A stretch of 64,000 nucleotides of DNA from Arthrobacter sp. zg-Y820 (GTDB lineage Bacteria > Actinomycetota > Actinomycetes > Actinomycetales > Micrococcaceae). The position numbers and the translations under genes were made by a program. The stretch spans positions 1,798,001-1,862,000 of the forward strand of contig NZ_CP126247.1 in assembly GCF_030142155.1 (NCBI RefSeq), read 5' to 3'. Below are positions 16,523 through 25,220 of the stretch, piece by piece (within the stretch, counting starts at the first letter, position 1; the number at the start of each line of letters is the position of its first letter). Below the pieces are notes generated by a model that saw nothing but the letters and a program-made list of their open reading frames with translations, was not told the origin of the DNA and made no database searches.

Positions 16523-18724
16523 ATGACAGTCACAAGACGCGGGTTAGCTCAATCACCCGGGCATCCGACGGATGCCAGCAAAACTTCGGCCAAGCGTGCA
16601 CGGCGCGGCAGCATGGCGCTGGCGCTGGCCGCGCTGATGGCCGTATCGCTTGCGGCAGCTCCGGCACAGGCGAAACCGCGGCCGGGGGCGCCCGAAGCGC
16701 CTCCGCCGGACTCGGCGTTCCAAAAAGTAACCCTGAACGACTTCCCGGGCGAACCCGTCGATCTCGCGGTGCTGCCCAATAAGGACGTCCTGCATACCAC
16801 CCGCCAGGGTGAGGTATGGCTGAACGACGCCGCCACGGGCCTGAATACCCTGGCGGGGACCCTCGACGTCTATGAGCACGACGAAGAAGGTTTGCAGAGC
16901 ATCGCGATTGATCCGAAGTTCGGGAAAAGAGGCCACAACTGGGTCTACATGTACTATTCCCCGCCCCTGGATACGCCGGTTGATGATCCGGCAACCCCGG
17001 GTGTCAACGAGGGCGATGCGCCTGCCACGGGTACGCCCGCGGATTTTGAGCCCTTCAAGGGATACCTCCAGCTGTCGAGGTTCCGGTTCGACGGCTCCAC
17101 CATCAACCTGGCCAGCGAACAGCGGATGCTGGAGGTGCCCGTAGACCGCGGCCTCTGCTGCCATGTCGGGGGCGACATCGTTTTCGACGCCCAGGGGAAC
17201 CTTTACCTCTCCACGGGTGACGACACCAATCCCTTCTCGTCCGGCGGCTACAGCCCGCTCGACGAACGGCCCGAAAGCAACCCGGCGTACGATGCCCAGC
17301 GGACCTCCGGCAACACAAACGACCTCCGCGGCAAGGTGCTGCGGATAACCCCCCAGAGAGACGGCGGATACACTATCCCCAAGGGAAACCTCTTTCGGCC
17401 AGGAACTCCTCTCACGCGTCCCGAAATCTACGTGATGGGGCTGCGTAACCCGTTCCGCATTGAACTGGACCGGAAGACCGGCGAGCTCTTCATCGCGGAT
17501 TATTCACCCGACGCCGGCAGCGCCGACCCACTCCGGGGTCCGGCGGGAACCGGCAAATGGGCAGTTGTGACCAAGCCGTCCAACTACGGCTGGCCCTACT
17601 GCGCCACCGCAGAGCTCCCTTACGTGGACTACGACTTCGCCACCAATACCTCCGGTGCGGCGTTCAACTGCGCGGCACCCGTAAACGAGTCGCCCAACAA
17701 CACGGGTCTGCGCAGGCTGCCCCCGGTGGCCCAGCCTGAGGTCTGGTATTCCTACGACGCTTCCGAGAACTTCCCGGAACTGGGCTCCGGCGGAATCGGC
17801 CCGATGGCCGGCCCGGTCTACGATTTCGACAAGAAGGCGAGCAAGGGACGGTCGTCCGTGGCCTGGCCGAAATACTACGACGGCAAGTCGTTCCTGTACG
17901 AGTGGACACGTGACTACATCAAGGCGATGACCATGAAGAGGGGCGAGCTCGCCTCGATCGAGGACGTCGTCAGCTCAATGGTGGTCGACAACCCCATGGA
18001 TATGGAGTTCGGCCCTGACGGCGCGCTGTACGTACTGGAGTACGGTGACGGGTATTTCGGTGAGAACCCGGACGCCCAGCTCTCCCGCATCGACTACATC
18101 GGCGAGGGCGGGAACCACAGCCCGGTAGCCGTGGCTTCCGGTAATCCCACCGTGGGCCTGCCTCCCCTGACCGTCCAGTTCTCCAGCGCGGGCACCACGG
18201 ACGCGGACGGCGACAGGCTGCGCTACGCATGGGACTTCAATTCCGATGGCGTGGTGGACTCGCGGAATCCCAATCCGACGCACACCTATGAAGAGATCGG
18301 AACCTACAGGGCAAGCCTCCAGGTGACCGATCAGGGTGGCAAGCACAGGGGCAAGTCCTCGTCCGCGGAGGTTGTTGTTGAAGTAGGCAACCAGGCGCCG
18401 GTGGTGGAGTTTGTGACGCCTGTCGCAGGTCAAACCTTCCAGTTCGGTGACACCGTCAGCTACGAAGTTGTCGTCACCGACGACCAGCCTGTGGATTGCT
18501 CTCAGGTCCAGGTCACCTACATTCTGGGTCACGACGCCCACGGTCACCCGCAAACGAGCACCACGGGCTGCACCGGGACCATCACCACCACCGTGCCTGA
18601 GGGGCATGATCCCGGCGTCGACAACCTGTCGGGCGTTTTCAGTGCTTCCTACACGGATGCGGGTGATGGTGGAACGGGTCCCTTGACCGGAACCGCCGAA
18701 GTTGTTCTGACTCCCACCAGCTAG
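16523..18724 (+). CDS. secreted PQQ-dependent sugar dehydrogenase-like protein with PKD domain
   Basis: This is a 733-residue exported protein. The basic N-terminus with RRGSMALALAALMAVSLAAA and a likely cut after APAQA forms a signal peptide, possibly Tat. Residues about 60-530 form a glucose/sorbosone dehydrogenase-type beta-propeller (DEEGLQSIAIDPKF, CHVGGDIVFDAQGNLYLSTGD, YVMGLRNPFRIELD). Residues about 535-615 are a PKD domain (PPLTVQFSSAGTTDADGD, YAWDFNSDGVVDS), and a further beta domain ends the protein. It probably oxidises a sugar outside the cell using PQQ or a related cofactor. No PQQ synthesis genes are in the window. Confidence 0.85.
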   Translation: MTVTRRGLAQSPGHPTDASKTSAKRARRGSMALALAALMAVSLAAAPAQAKPRPGAPEAPPPDSAFQKVTLNDFPGEPVDLAVLPNKDVLHTTRQGEVWLNDAATGLNTLAGTLDVYEHDEEGLQSIAIDPKFGKRGHNWVYMYYSPPLDTPVDDPATPGVNEGDAPATGTPADFEPFKGYLQLSRFRFDGSTINLASEQRMLEVPVDRGLCCHVGGDIVFDAQGNLYLSTGDDTNPFSSGGYSPLDERPESNPAYDAQRTSGNTNDLRGKVLRITPQRDGGYTIPKGNLFRPGTPLTRPEIYVMGLRNPFRIELDRKTGELFIADYSPDAGSADPLRGPAGTGKWAVVTKPSNYGWPYCATAELPYVDYDFATNTSGAAFNCAAPVNESPNNTGLRRLPPVAQPEVWYSYDASENFPELGSGGIGPMAGPVYDFDKKASKGRSSVAWPKYYDGKSFLYEWTRDYIKAMTMKRGELASIEDVVSSMVVDNPMDMEFGPDGALYVLEYGDGYFGENPDAQLSRIDYIGEGGNHSPVAVASGNPTVGLPPLTVQFSSAGTTDADGDRLRYAWDFNSDGVVDSRNPNPTHTYEEIGTYRASLQVTDQGGKHRGKSSSAEVVVEVGNQAPVVEFVTPVAGQTFQFGDTVSYEVVVTDDQPVDCSQVQVTYILGHDAHGHPQTSTTGCTGTITTTVPEGHDPGVDNLSGVFSASYTDAGDGGTGPLTGTAEVVLTPTS

Positions 18725-18776
18725 CGTTGCTGCGGGACGAAGGAACTCGAGTCCCCGGAAAAGGAGCATAAGCAGG

Positions 18777-18814
18777 AAAGGACCCTGTGCCGGGAAACCG
18801 GCACAGGGTCCTTT
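18777..18814. terminator. strong bidirectional Rho-independent terminator
   Basis: A 17-bp perfect stem (AAAGGACCCTGTGCCGG with its complement) and GAAA loop are flanked by A and T runs, so it can stop transcription from both converging genes. Confidence 0.9.
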
Positions 18815-18826
18815 CCCTTGACCCTG

Positions 18827-20077
18827 TTATTCGCCTGCCTGTGATTCGCCCGCCGGCCCCTGCAGGAAGCCTGCCGGGTCTGACAGCAAAGGTTCGAAAA
18901 CCAGCTCCGCTGCTCCTATCAGGATGGGATCGTCCCCAAGCGGAGCAAGCTCAATTCTCACGTTCTCCCATGGCCCGCGGATGCCGGACCCGTGCAGCGC
19001 CTCGTCCAAGGCGCCCGGTGCTGCACGGACCAAGATGCGGAGGAACCCTCCCAAAACCACAACTGAGGGGTTGACGAGGCTGATCACTGTTTTCAATCCC
19101 ACAGCGAGCAAGCCGACCTGCTGCTGGATCACCGACCGCACCTCATCACCCGCGGACCCGTCCTGAAGCTTCTCCATGAGGATTTCTTCGAGGTTCTCGG
19201 TCTCGCCGGGCGGCAGACCGATGGCTTTGATAAGCGCTTCCCTGGTGACCTCGGCCTCGAGGCAGCCACTGGAGCCACAGGTGCAGGCGGCACCATTTGT
19301 GCGCACATGGGTGTGGCCCAGCTGTCCGGCGAACCCGGTTGCGCCCCGCACCAAATGGCCGCCGCTCATGATTCCGCCGCCAATCCCGCTTGCCCCGCCG
19401 TAGAGGTACACCAGGTCCGGAACGTCCTGCCCGGCTCCGAAGGCAGCCTGCGCAATCGCCCCCACTACGGCGTCGTTGGCGCTGACTGTCCTCAGCTGGA
19501 GCGCGTCGCTGAGCAGGGCGGGAAGCGGCTCGTCACGCCAGCCGAGATGCGGTGCCTCTATGACTTTTCCGCCGCCGGGTTCCACCAGCCCGGGAATGGC
19601 GAGTCCGACACCCACGACACGGTGCCCGGGCGGCAGTGCAGTACGCATGCCTGAGTAGACCGCGGACACAATGTTTACCACTTCGACTGCTGACGGAGCC
19701 CTGACAGTGTGGAAACGGACTGCGTTGACGATGCGGCCGCCCAGCGAGACCAGGGCGACGCTGACGACGTCGACGTCCGGGTTGACGGACAAGGCCAGGG
19801 TGGCGGGGCTCGGCTCGATCATGATGCTCGGACGGCCGTGCTGCTGGGCCTGATCAATGTCGCTTTCGATCACCAGCCCCAGCTGTGAAAGCTCAGAGAC
19901 CAGCGCCCCAATGGTGGAACGGTTGAGTCCTGTGGTCCGCGTGAGCTGGGCACGGGATACGCCGGCCGTGGAGTGCACGAGCTGCAGGACTGTGGACAGG
20001 TTGTGCTGGCGGCTCGAATCGCGATTGCTGCCGAGGTACGTGCGCGCGGTGTTCTTGCCCTGTGCCGCGGCAGTCAT
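18827..20077 (-). CDS. ROK family transcriptional regulator
   Basis: ATG at 20077 gives 416 residues. The winged helix is at about residues 20-80 (NLSTVLQLVHSTAGVSRAQL, TRTTGLNRSTIGALVSELSQLG). The ROK domain has VGVGLAIPGLVEPGG, the nucleotide-type loop YGGASGIGGG, GHTHV and the zinc signature CTCGSSGCLEAEV. It is the second ROK protein of the region. It is the last gene on the minus strand after the importer-polyprenyl synthase operon (gap 151 bases) and may sense the imported sugar. Confidence 0.85.
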   Translation of the reverse strand: MTAAAQGKNTARTYLGSNRDSSRQHNLSTVLQLVHSTAGVSRAQLTRTTGLNRSTIGALVSELSQLGLVIESDIDQAQQHGRPSIMIEPSPATLALSVNPDVDVVSVALVSLGGRIVNAVRFHTVRAPSAVEVVNIVSAVYSGMRTALPPGHRVVGVGLAIPGLVEPGGGKVIEAPHLGWRDEPLPALLSDALQLRTVSANDAVVGAIAQAAFGAGQDVPDLVYLYGGASGIGGGIMSGGHLVRGATGFAGQLGHTHVRTNGAACTCGSSGCLEAEVTREALIKAIGLPPGETENLEEILMEKLQDGSAGDEVRSVIQQQVGLLAVGLKTVISLVNPSVVVLGGFLRILVRAAPGALDEALHGSGIRGPWENVRIELAPLGDDPILIGAAELVFEPLLSDPAGFLQGPAGESQAGE

Positions 20078-20228
20078 GCGGCAGGTGTTCGTGAGGTCGG
20101 ATTCCAGGCCTGCATATTCTGCCCCCGTTGTAGGTCCCTCTGGCGGACGGCGCCAGAACCGGACTAGTTTCCCATAGTATTTCTGCTCGCAGGTACCAGC
20201 TCGGAAACACCACCTCCGCAAAGGAGGC

Positions 20229-21308
20229 TCAAAGCGAACGAAGACCGTCAACCACCGAAGACAGAAGTCCTTCCAAGGTCTCGCCGAGCCCAGCCGGCAC
20301 TTCCTCTCCCAATTGCTTGAGGGCGGACTGGGCATGCTCGGATGCCAGTTGGACAGCGTGTTCCCGCGCCCCGCATTCCGTCAGCAGGGTACGGACTCTT
20401 TGCGCCTCCGCAGCCGTCATCCGGTCGGATCCTATGAGTTCCGCAATCCGCCCCCACTGAGGTTTCGTCGCCGCGTAGGAGAGCATGGCTGTCCGTTTGC
20501 CTTCCCTGAGGTCTCCCCAGTTCGTCTTTCCGGTGTGCTGTTCCTGCCCGAAAACCCCGAGGACGTCATCAGCAATCTGGTAGGCAATTCCGGCGTCGCG
20601 TCCGAAGGCTGCGAGTGTTGCTGCAACGGAGGCCGCGGCTCCCGCCAGCACCGCGCCGGCCTGAAGCGGGGCTTCAAAGGAGTAGACGGACGTTTTTCGG
20701 CGGGCCACCGTCCGGATCTCCTCCGGCGAGGGCATCTCCACGGCGCGGGCGAATTCGACATCCAGGAGTTCTCCGCCGATCGAGGAGAACACTGCGTAGT
20801 CCAGGATGCCGTCGAGTTTCTCCCGGACCTTGGCGCACGTTTCGACGCTTCCGTGGAGGCGGTAGGCCCCGGCAAGGACCAGGTCTCCGGCAAGGAGTCC
20901 GGATGTCATGCCGGCATGCTGGGCGGCCGAGGCCGAAGCGCCTGCGCGCCGGGCCTTGTTGCTGTAGTGCCCGGAGACGTTGGGAACGCCGTGCCTCATG
21001 ATGTCCCTGTCGATGACGTCGTCATGGATGAGGAACGCATTGTGGAGGAGTTCATAGGCGGCTGCGAGCCTGGCCGCGGCGGCGGGCTCCGTTCCTCCCA
21101 GCTGGCGGTAGGCCAGCAGAAGAAGACGCGGGCGAAAGCGTTTTCCGCTGGCGGCGCTCCGTTCGATGGCTTCCCAAAGGCTGAGGTAGGCCGGATGGAC
21201 GGAGACCGCGCGCAGCTTGGCGTCCGTGAAGAACCAGTCCAGCACTTCTTCAACCAGGTCCAGATCGGCATCCGTTTCCAGTGCGTACTCTGTGTTAAGG
21301 AAGTTCAC
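20229..21308 (-). CDS. polyprenyl diphosphate synthase
   Basis: The 359-residue protein starts at GTG 21308 with AGGGGG 9-14 bases upstream. It has both aspartate-rich motifs: HDDVIDRDIMRHG (FARM, residues about 92-104) and YQIADDVLGVFGQ (SARM, about 245-257), plus GKRFRPRLLLL near the N-terminus. Such enzymes condense isopentenyl diphosphate with an allylic primer to give C15-C20 or longer chains. It lies 71 bases behind the sugar-importer permease in the same direction. I infer that it supplies prenyl diphosphate to the UbiA-type EboC. Confidence 0.9.
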   Translation of the reverse strand: MNFLNTEYALETDADLDLVEEVLDWFFTDAKLRAVSVHPAYLSLWEAIERSAASGKRFRPRLLLLAYRQLGGTEPAAAARLAAAYELLHNAFLIHDDVIDRDIMRHGVPNVSGHYSNKARRAGASASAAQHAGMTSGLLAGDLVLAGAYRLHGSVETCAKVREKLDGILDYAVFSSIGGELLDVEFARAVEMPSPEEIRTVARRKTSVYSFEAPLQAGAVLAGAAASVAATLAAFGRDAGIAYQIADDVLGVFGQEQHTGKTNWGDLREGKRTAMLSYAATKPQWGRIAELIGSDRMTAAEAQRVRTLLTECGAREHAVQLASEHAQSALKQLGEEVPAGLGETLEGLLSSVVDGLRSL

Positions 21309-21379
21309 TGCTGCGCCCCCTGCTTGTTCTTCGCTGCCTGCCGATGCCCGCTGCCGATGCCGTCGCTGCGTGCGTGAGA

Positions 21380-22432
21380 CTAGCCTCCCCGCTTGGATGG
21401 CCGCCCGGCGGCGAAACGCTGCTGCAGGAGGACCGCGACCACGATGATCGAGCCTTTCACTATGGCTTGGACGGAGGTGTCCAGGTTGTTTTGCGTAAAG
21501 ACGTTGGTGAGGGTGCTGAAGATGAGCACACCGAGGACCGTGCCCATAATGGTTCCGCGGCCGCCGATAAGCAGGGTTCCTCCTACGACGACGGCGGCAA
21601 TCGCGTCGAGTTCGTAGAGCAGGCCGTGGGTTGAGGTGCCTGCCGTTGTTCGGCCGAGCATCATCACTGCGGCAATGCCGGCGCAGAGCCCGGAGAGAAC
21701 GTAGAGCGTCACCAAGTGCCGTTTGACCTTTATGCCTGCGAGCCGGGACGCTTCGCGGTTTCCTCCAATCGCAACGGTCCTCCGGCCGAAGGTGGTGCGG
21801 TTCAGCAGGAACCAGCCCGTCGCAGCCGCCACGATGAAAATCCACACGAGAACCGGAACGCCGAGGAACTCGCCCCTCATGACCTTGAGGAAGTCCCGGT
21901 TCGTCACGATTTGGGTGCTCCGGCCTGAGATGAGTTCAGCCAGGCCTCGTGCCGCCACAAGCGTCGCGAGCGTGGCGATGAAGGCCACCACGTTTCCGTA
22001 GGCAATCACCACCCCGTTCAACAGCCCGACTCCCGCGCCGACCGCGAGTGGGACCAGGACCATGATCAGCCACGATGATTCGGTTGCCGCGAGCTGGACG
22101 CTCTTCAGGCTGGCGACCACCGTGGCCAGGCCCATGACGGACCCCACGGAAAGGTCGATGCCCCCGGCGGTAATGACGAAGGTGACGCCAATGCTGATGA
22201 CGCCGATGACGGACGCAAGCCGCAGGATGGTGAGCAGGTTCTCCACATTCAGGAACCGGTCGCCACTGGTGACCGCGCCCACCACGAACAGCAGGGCCAG
22301 CGCAATGACCAGACCGAGGCTGCGACCCACGGAACCGCCAAGGGCACCTTTCAGCGGGTTCGTCCTGGCTGGGCTGGAGCCGCCGGGCGGGGTGTCAGCT
22401 GGATTAGCGACAGTGGTGTTTGGCTCGCTCAC
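21380..22432 (-). CDS. RbsC-type sugar ABC transporter permease
   Basis: The 350-residue protein has about nine membrane segments and the signatures GVTFVITAGGIDLSVGSVMG and GGNREASRLAGIKV of the RbsC/XylH/MglC permease family. It starts with GTG overlapping the ATPase stop (GTGA), so the two are translationally coupled. With the ATPase upstream and the divergent binding protein it makes a complete ribose/rhizopine-type importer. Confidence 0.9.
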   Translation of the reverse strand: MSEPNTTVANPADTPPGGSSPARTNPLKGALGGSVGRSLGLVIALALLFVVGAVTSGDRFLNVENLLTILRLASVIGVISIGVTFVITAGGIDLSVGSVMGLATVVASLKSVQLAATESSWLIMVLVPLAVGAGVGLLNGVVIAYGNVVAFIATLATLVAARGLAELISGRSTQIVTNRDFLKVMRGEFLGVPVLVWIFIVAAATGWFLLNRTTFGRRTVAIGGNREASRLAGIKVKRHLVTLYVLSGLCAGIAAVMMLGRTTAGTSTHGLLYELDAIAAVVVGGTLLIGGRGTIMGTVLGVLIFSTLTNVFTQNNLDTSVQAIVKGSIIVVAVLLQQRFAAGRPSKRGG

Positions 22433-23946
22433 GCGGCACTTCCCTTCATAATCAGGTCGAGCACGCCGTGCTCGTCAATGTCGCTTGGGTTGGTTTCGGT
22501 GAGGACGTTGCCGTCATCGATGACGAGCACCGTATCCGCAAGCCCCAGCACTTCCTCGATCTCGCTGGAGATGACGATAATGGCTGTTCCGTCCGCGGCG
22601 AGCCGGCGGATCAGGCTGTAGATTTCCGCCCGCGCACCGACATCGACGCCACGGGTCGGTTCGTCGAGCAGTAATACCGGAGTCCCGTGCACCAGCCAGC
22701 GGGCAAGGAGGATCTTCTGCTGATTACCGCCGGAAAGGGTGCGGGTGGGGCGGTCCGGGTCGGCCGGCCGCAGTTCCAGGGCGCTGATTTGAGCTCGGGC
22801 AGCGTCCCGTTCGGCTTTCTCGTTGAGGTAGCCGGCACGTGCGAACCGTTCGAAGGTGGACAGCGTGACGTTCTTGAAAAGCGGCTCATCCAATATCAGC
22901 CCCTGGCTTTTCCGTTCTTCCGGGGAGAGCCCGATCCCGGCGTTGACGGCGGCGCTTACCGAGCCGGGGCGGATCCTCCGGCCTTTAACCGAGACCCTGC
23001 CCGACGTTGCTTTCCGGACCCCGCAGATGGTTTCCAGAATTTCGGAACGCTTGGATCCGACCAGTCCGGCGAAGCCCAGGATTTCACCCGCCCTTACCTG
23101 GAAGCTGACCTTCCGAAAGAGCCCCTGCAGCTCCAGGTCTTCCACGTCGAGCACGACCGGCGCGTCCGGATCCACCGGTTTCCGTTCGGGAAAGACGTTC
23201 TCGACGTCCCGTCCCGTCATGAGCCGAATCAGCTCGGATCTGGAGGTTTCCTCAACCTGAAGCCCGCTCGCAGTGCTCCTTCCGTCCTTGAGCACTGAAA
23301 TCCGGTCACCGATCTGGCGGATCTCCTCCAGGCGATGGGAAATGTACACCACCGCGATCCCCTGGGTGGTGAGCTCCCGCACCACGCGGAAGAGGTTGGC
23401 CACCTCTCCCGAATCGAGGACGGCACTTGGTTCGTCCATGATGATCAGCTTGGTGTCGCGGGACAGTGCACGCGCCAGGCTGACGATTTGCTTGTTTGCG
23501 GCCGACAGCGTCCCCACCTCGACGGAGGGTGAGAGCCGGCCGTGTCCGAGCCGTTCCAGCAATGATCGAGTGAGGGCATTGACCCTCCTGACGTGGAGGA
23601 TCCCTGCGCTGGCCTTTTCATGGCCGAGAAAAATGTTCTCGGCCACCGTCAGGCCGTCCACCACGTCCAGTTCCTGGTACATCGTTGCAATGCCCAGGCC
23701 CAGGGCCTCTGTGGGATGCGAAAGCGAGACCTCCCGGCCTTCCCAGAGGATCACGCCTCCCTCCGGCTGATGCACGCCGGAGAGCGTCTTGATCAATGTG
23801 GACTTCCCGGCACCGTTTTGGCCCATCACGCAGTGGACCTCTCCGGGGCGCACCTGCAGGTCCACGCCTTTGAGTACCTGTACTGCACCGAACCGCTTCG
23901 TGATGCCGCGCACCTCGAGCAAAGGGGGCTGGTCTCCATCGAACAT
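22429..23946 (-). CDS. RbsA-type sugar ABC transporter ATP-binding protein
   Basis: This is a tandem-domain ATPase of 505 residues. The first domain has Walker A GQNGAGKST, a signature region LSAANKQIVSLARALS and Walker B LIIMDEPSAVLD. The second has a degenerate Walker A (GLVGSKRSEIL) but an intact LSGGNQQKILLARWL and LLLDEPTRGVD. This asymmetry is normal for RbsA/MglA/XylG proteins. It heads the minus-strand operon that also encodes the permease and polyprenyl synthase. Confidence 0.92.
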   Translation of the reverse strand: MFDGDQPPLLEVRGITKRFGAVQVLKGVDLQVRPGEVHCVMGQNGAGKSTLIKTLSGVHQPEGGVILWEGREVSLSHPTEALGLGIATMYQELDVVDGLTVAENIFLGHEKASAGILHVRRVNALTRSLLERLGHGRLSPSVEVGTLSAANKQIVSLARALSRDTKLIIMDEPSAVLDSGEVANLFRVVRELTTQGIAVVYISHRLEEIRQIGDRISVLKDGRSTASGLQVEETSRSELIRLMTGRDVENVFPERKPVDPDAPVVLDVEDLELQGLFRKVSFQVRAGEILGFAGLVGSKRSEILETICGVRKATSGRVSVKGRRIRPGSVSAAVNAGIGLSPEERKSQGLILDEPLFKNVTLSTFERFARAGYLNEKAERDAARAQISALELRPADPDRPTRTLSGGNQQKILLARWLVHGTPVLLLDEPTRGVDVGARAEIYSLIRRLAADGTAIIVISSEIEEVLGLADTVLVIDDGNVLTETNPSDIDEHGVLDLIMKGSAA

Positions 23947-24014
23947 GTGAGGAACCTAACACATTATGTCGGTGCTCGGTATAAGGTCGTCGATTATTTT
24001 CGATCTTCTGTTAT

Positions 24015-24030
24015 TGTGATGCAGGTCACG
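24015..24030. promoter_or_regulatory. CRP/GlxR-like binding site
   Basis: TGTGA-TGCAGG-TCACG matches the CRP-family consensus TGTGA-N6-TCACA at nine of ten arm positions. It lies in the 151-base region between the divergent importer operons, 68 bases before the binding-protein start. It suggests cAMP-linked (carbon catabolite) control of the importer. Confidence 0.5.
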
Positions 24031-24097
24031 CAAAGTTGCGGCTTCAGAGGTGGCCGTGTCCTTGGCGAAGACGCACCTACTCAATGAGGAGACACAG

Positions 24098-25141
24098 ATG
24101 CCCGCAGTTCTTAAGAAACGGAAAATGCTCATCACCACCGGTGCCTTCCTGGCTGTAGGTTCGCTGGTCACCGGGTGCACAGCCGACGGCGATGAAGGTG
24201 ACAGCCAGCCCACAAATGCATCGGTTGAAGGGAACCAGGCCGAGGGGGACACGGTAGTCATTGGATTCTCGGGACCGGCTGCCGACCACGGTTGGCTCGG
24301 TGCCATCAACAGCGCTGCTCTCGCGGCGGCAGAGGACCTGCCGGACGTGGACCTGAGAGTGGCCGAAGGCACCAACGATGCCAACCTCCAGATCAGCCAG
24401 GTGGAACAGTTCATCAACGACGGAGTTGATGCCATTGTGTTGCTGCCGACCGACGGTGCGGCCCTGACCCAGGTCGCAACGCAGGCCACCGAGGCCGGTA
24501 TTCCGGTGATCAACGTTGACCGTGAGTTCTCCAGCCCTTCCGCAGCCCGCGCCACCGTCCTGGGGGACAACTACGGCATGGGCGTGAGCGCCGGGAACTA
24601 TATTTGCGAGAAGCTCAGCGGGAACAGCGATGCCGTCGTCGCCGAAATCGCCGGCATTGACTCGCTGCCCCTGACGCAGGACCGCAGCCGGGGCTTCGCG
24701 GATGCCCTTGAGACCTGCGGGCTGGACGTGGACAACCGGGTCGCCTCGGACTTCACCGTCCAGGGCGGCGAAGCGACCACGTCGCAGCTGCTGTCCGCCG
24801 CCCCGGAAATTGACGCCATCTGGAACCACGACGACGATCAGGGCATCGGGGTCCTGGCGGCGATCGACAACGCCGGCCGGGATGAGTTCTTCATGGTGGG
24901 CGGTGCCGGATCAGCAAACGCCATGCGCGAGATCCAGTCCGGGGAAAGCGTCCTGGAAGCCACGGTGATCTATCCCTCCACGCAGGCGGCGGACGGAATT
25001 CGCCTGGCCAGGCTGATCGCCCAGGACAAGGCAATGAGCGACCTGGTGGAAGTCGAAGTCCCGAAGCGCATTGTCCTGAATGCTCCGGTGGTCACCCAGG
25101 AAAACGTCGACCAGTATCTGCCCACCGCCTTCGAATCCTAG
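24098..25141 (+). CDS. sugar ABC transporter substrate-binding lipoprotein
   Basis: ATG at 24098 follows GAGGAG and gives 347 residues with a lipoprotein signal: KKRKMLITTGAFLAVG followed by lipobox VTGC. The mature part is a periplasmic-binding-protein-1 (RbsB) fold: IGFSGPAADHGWLGAINS, GVDAIVLLPTDGAALT, GIPVINVDRE, WNHDDDQGIGVLAAI. It would deliver a monosaccharide or cyclitol to the adjacent RbsA/RbsC pair. It leads the plus-strand operon continuing with the dehydrogenase and isomerase. Confidence 0.9.
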   Translation: MPAVLKKRKMLITTGAFLAVGSLVTGCTADGDEGDSQPTNASVEGNQAEGDTVVIGFSGPAADHGWLGAINSAALAAAEDLPDVDLRVAEGTNDANLQISQVEQFINDGVDAIVLLPTDGAALTQVATQATEAGIPVINVDREFSSPSAARATVLGDNYGMGVSAGNYICEKLSGNSDAVVAEIAGIDSLPLTQDRSRGFADALETCGLDVDNRVASDFTVQGGEATTSQLLSAAPEIDAIWNHDDDQGIGVLAAIDNAGRDEFFMVGGAGSANAMREIQSGESVLEATVIYPSTQAADGIRLARLIAQDKAMSDLVEVEVPKRIVLNAPVVTQENVDQYLPTAFES

Positions 25142-25220
25142 GACCTGGAGGCGGGGCGCCCTTGTTGCGGGTGCCCCGCCGCCGATCCTGGTTCCTAACA
25201 GCCGCGGAATAAGAGGAAAA

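Noticed and set aside
20212..20227. CCTCC/GGAGG hairpin after the polyprenyl synthase as a terminator
   Set aside because: The stem is only five base pairs and is followed by no real T run; too weak to annotate.
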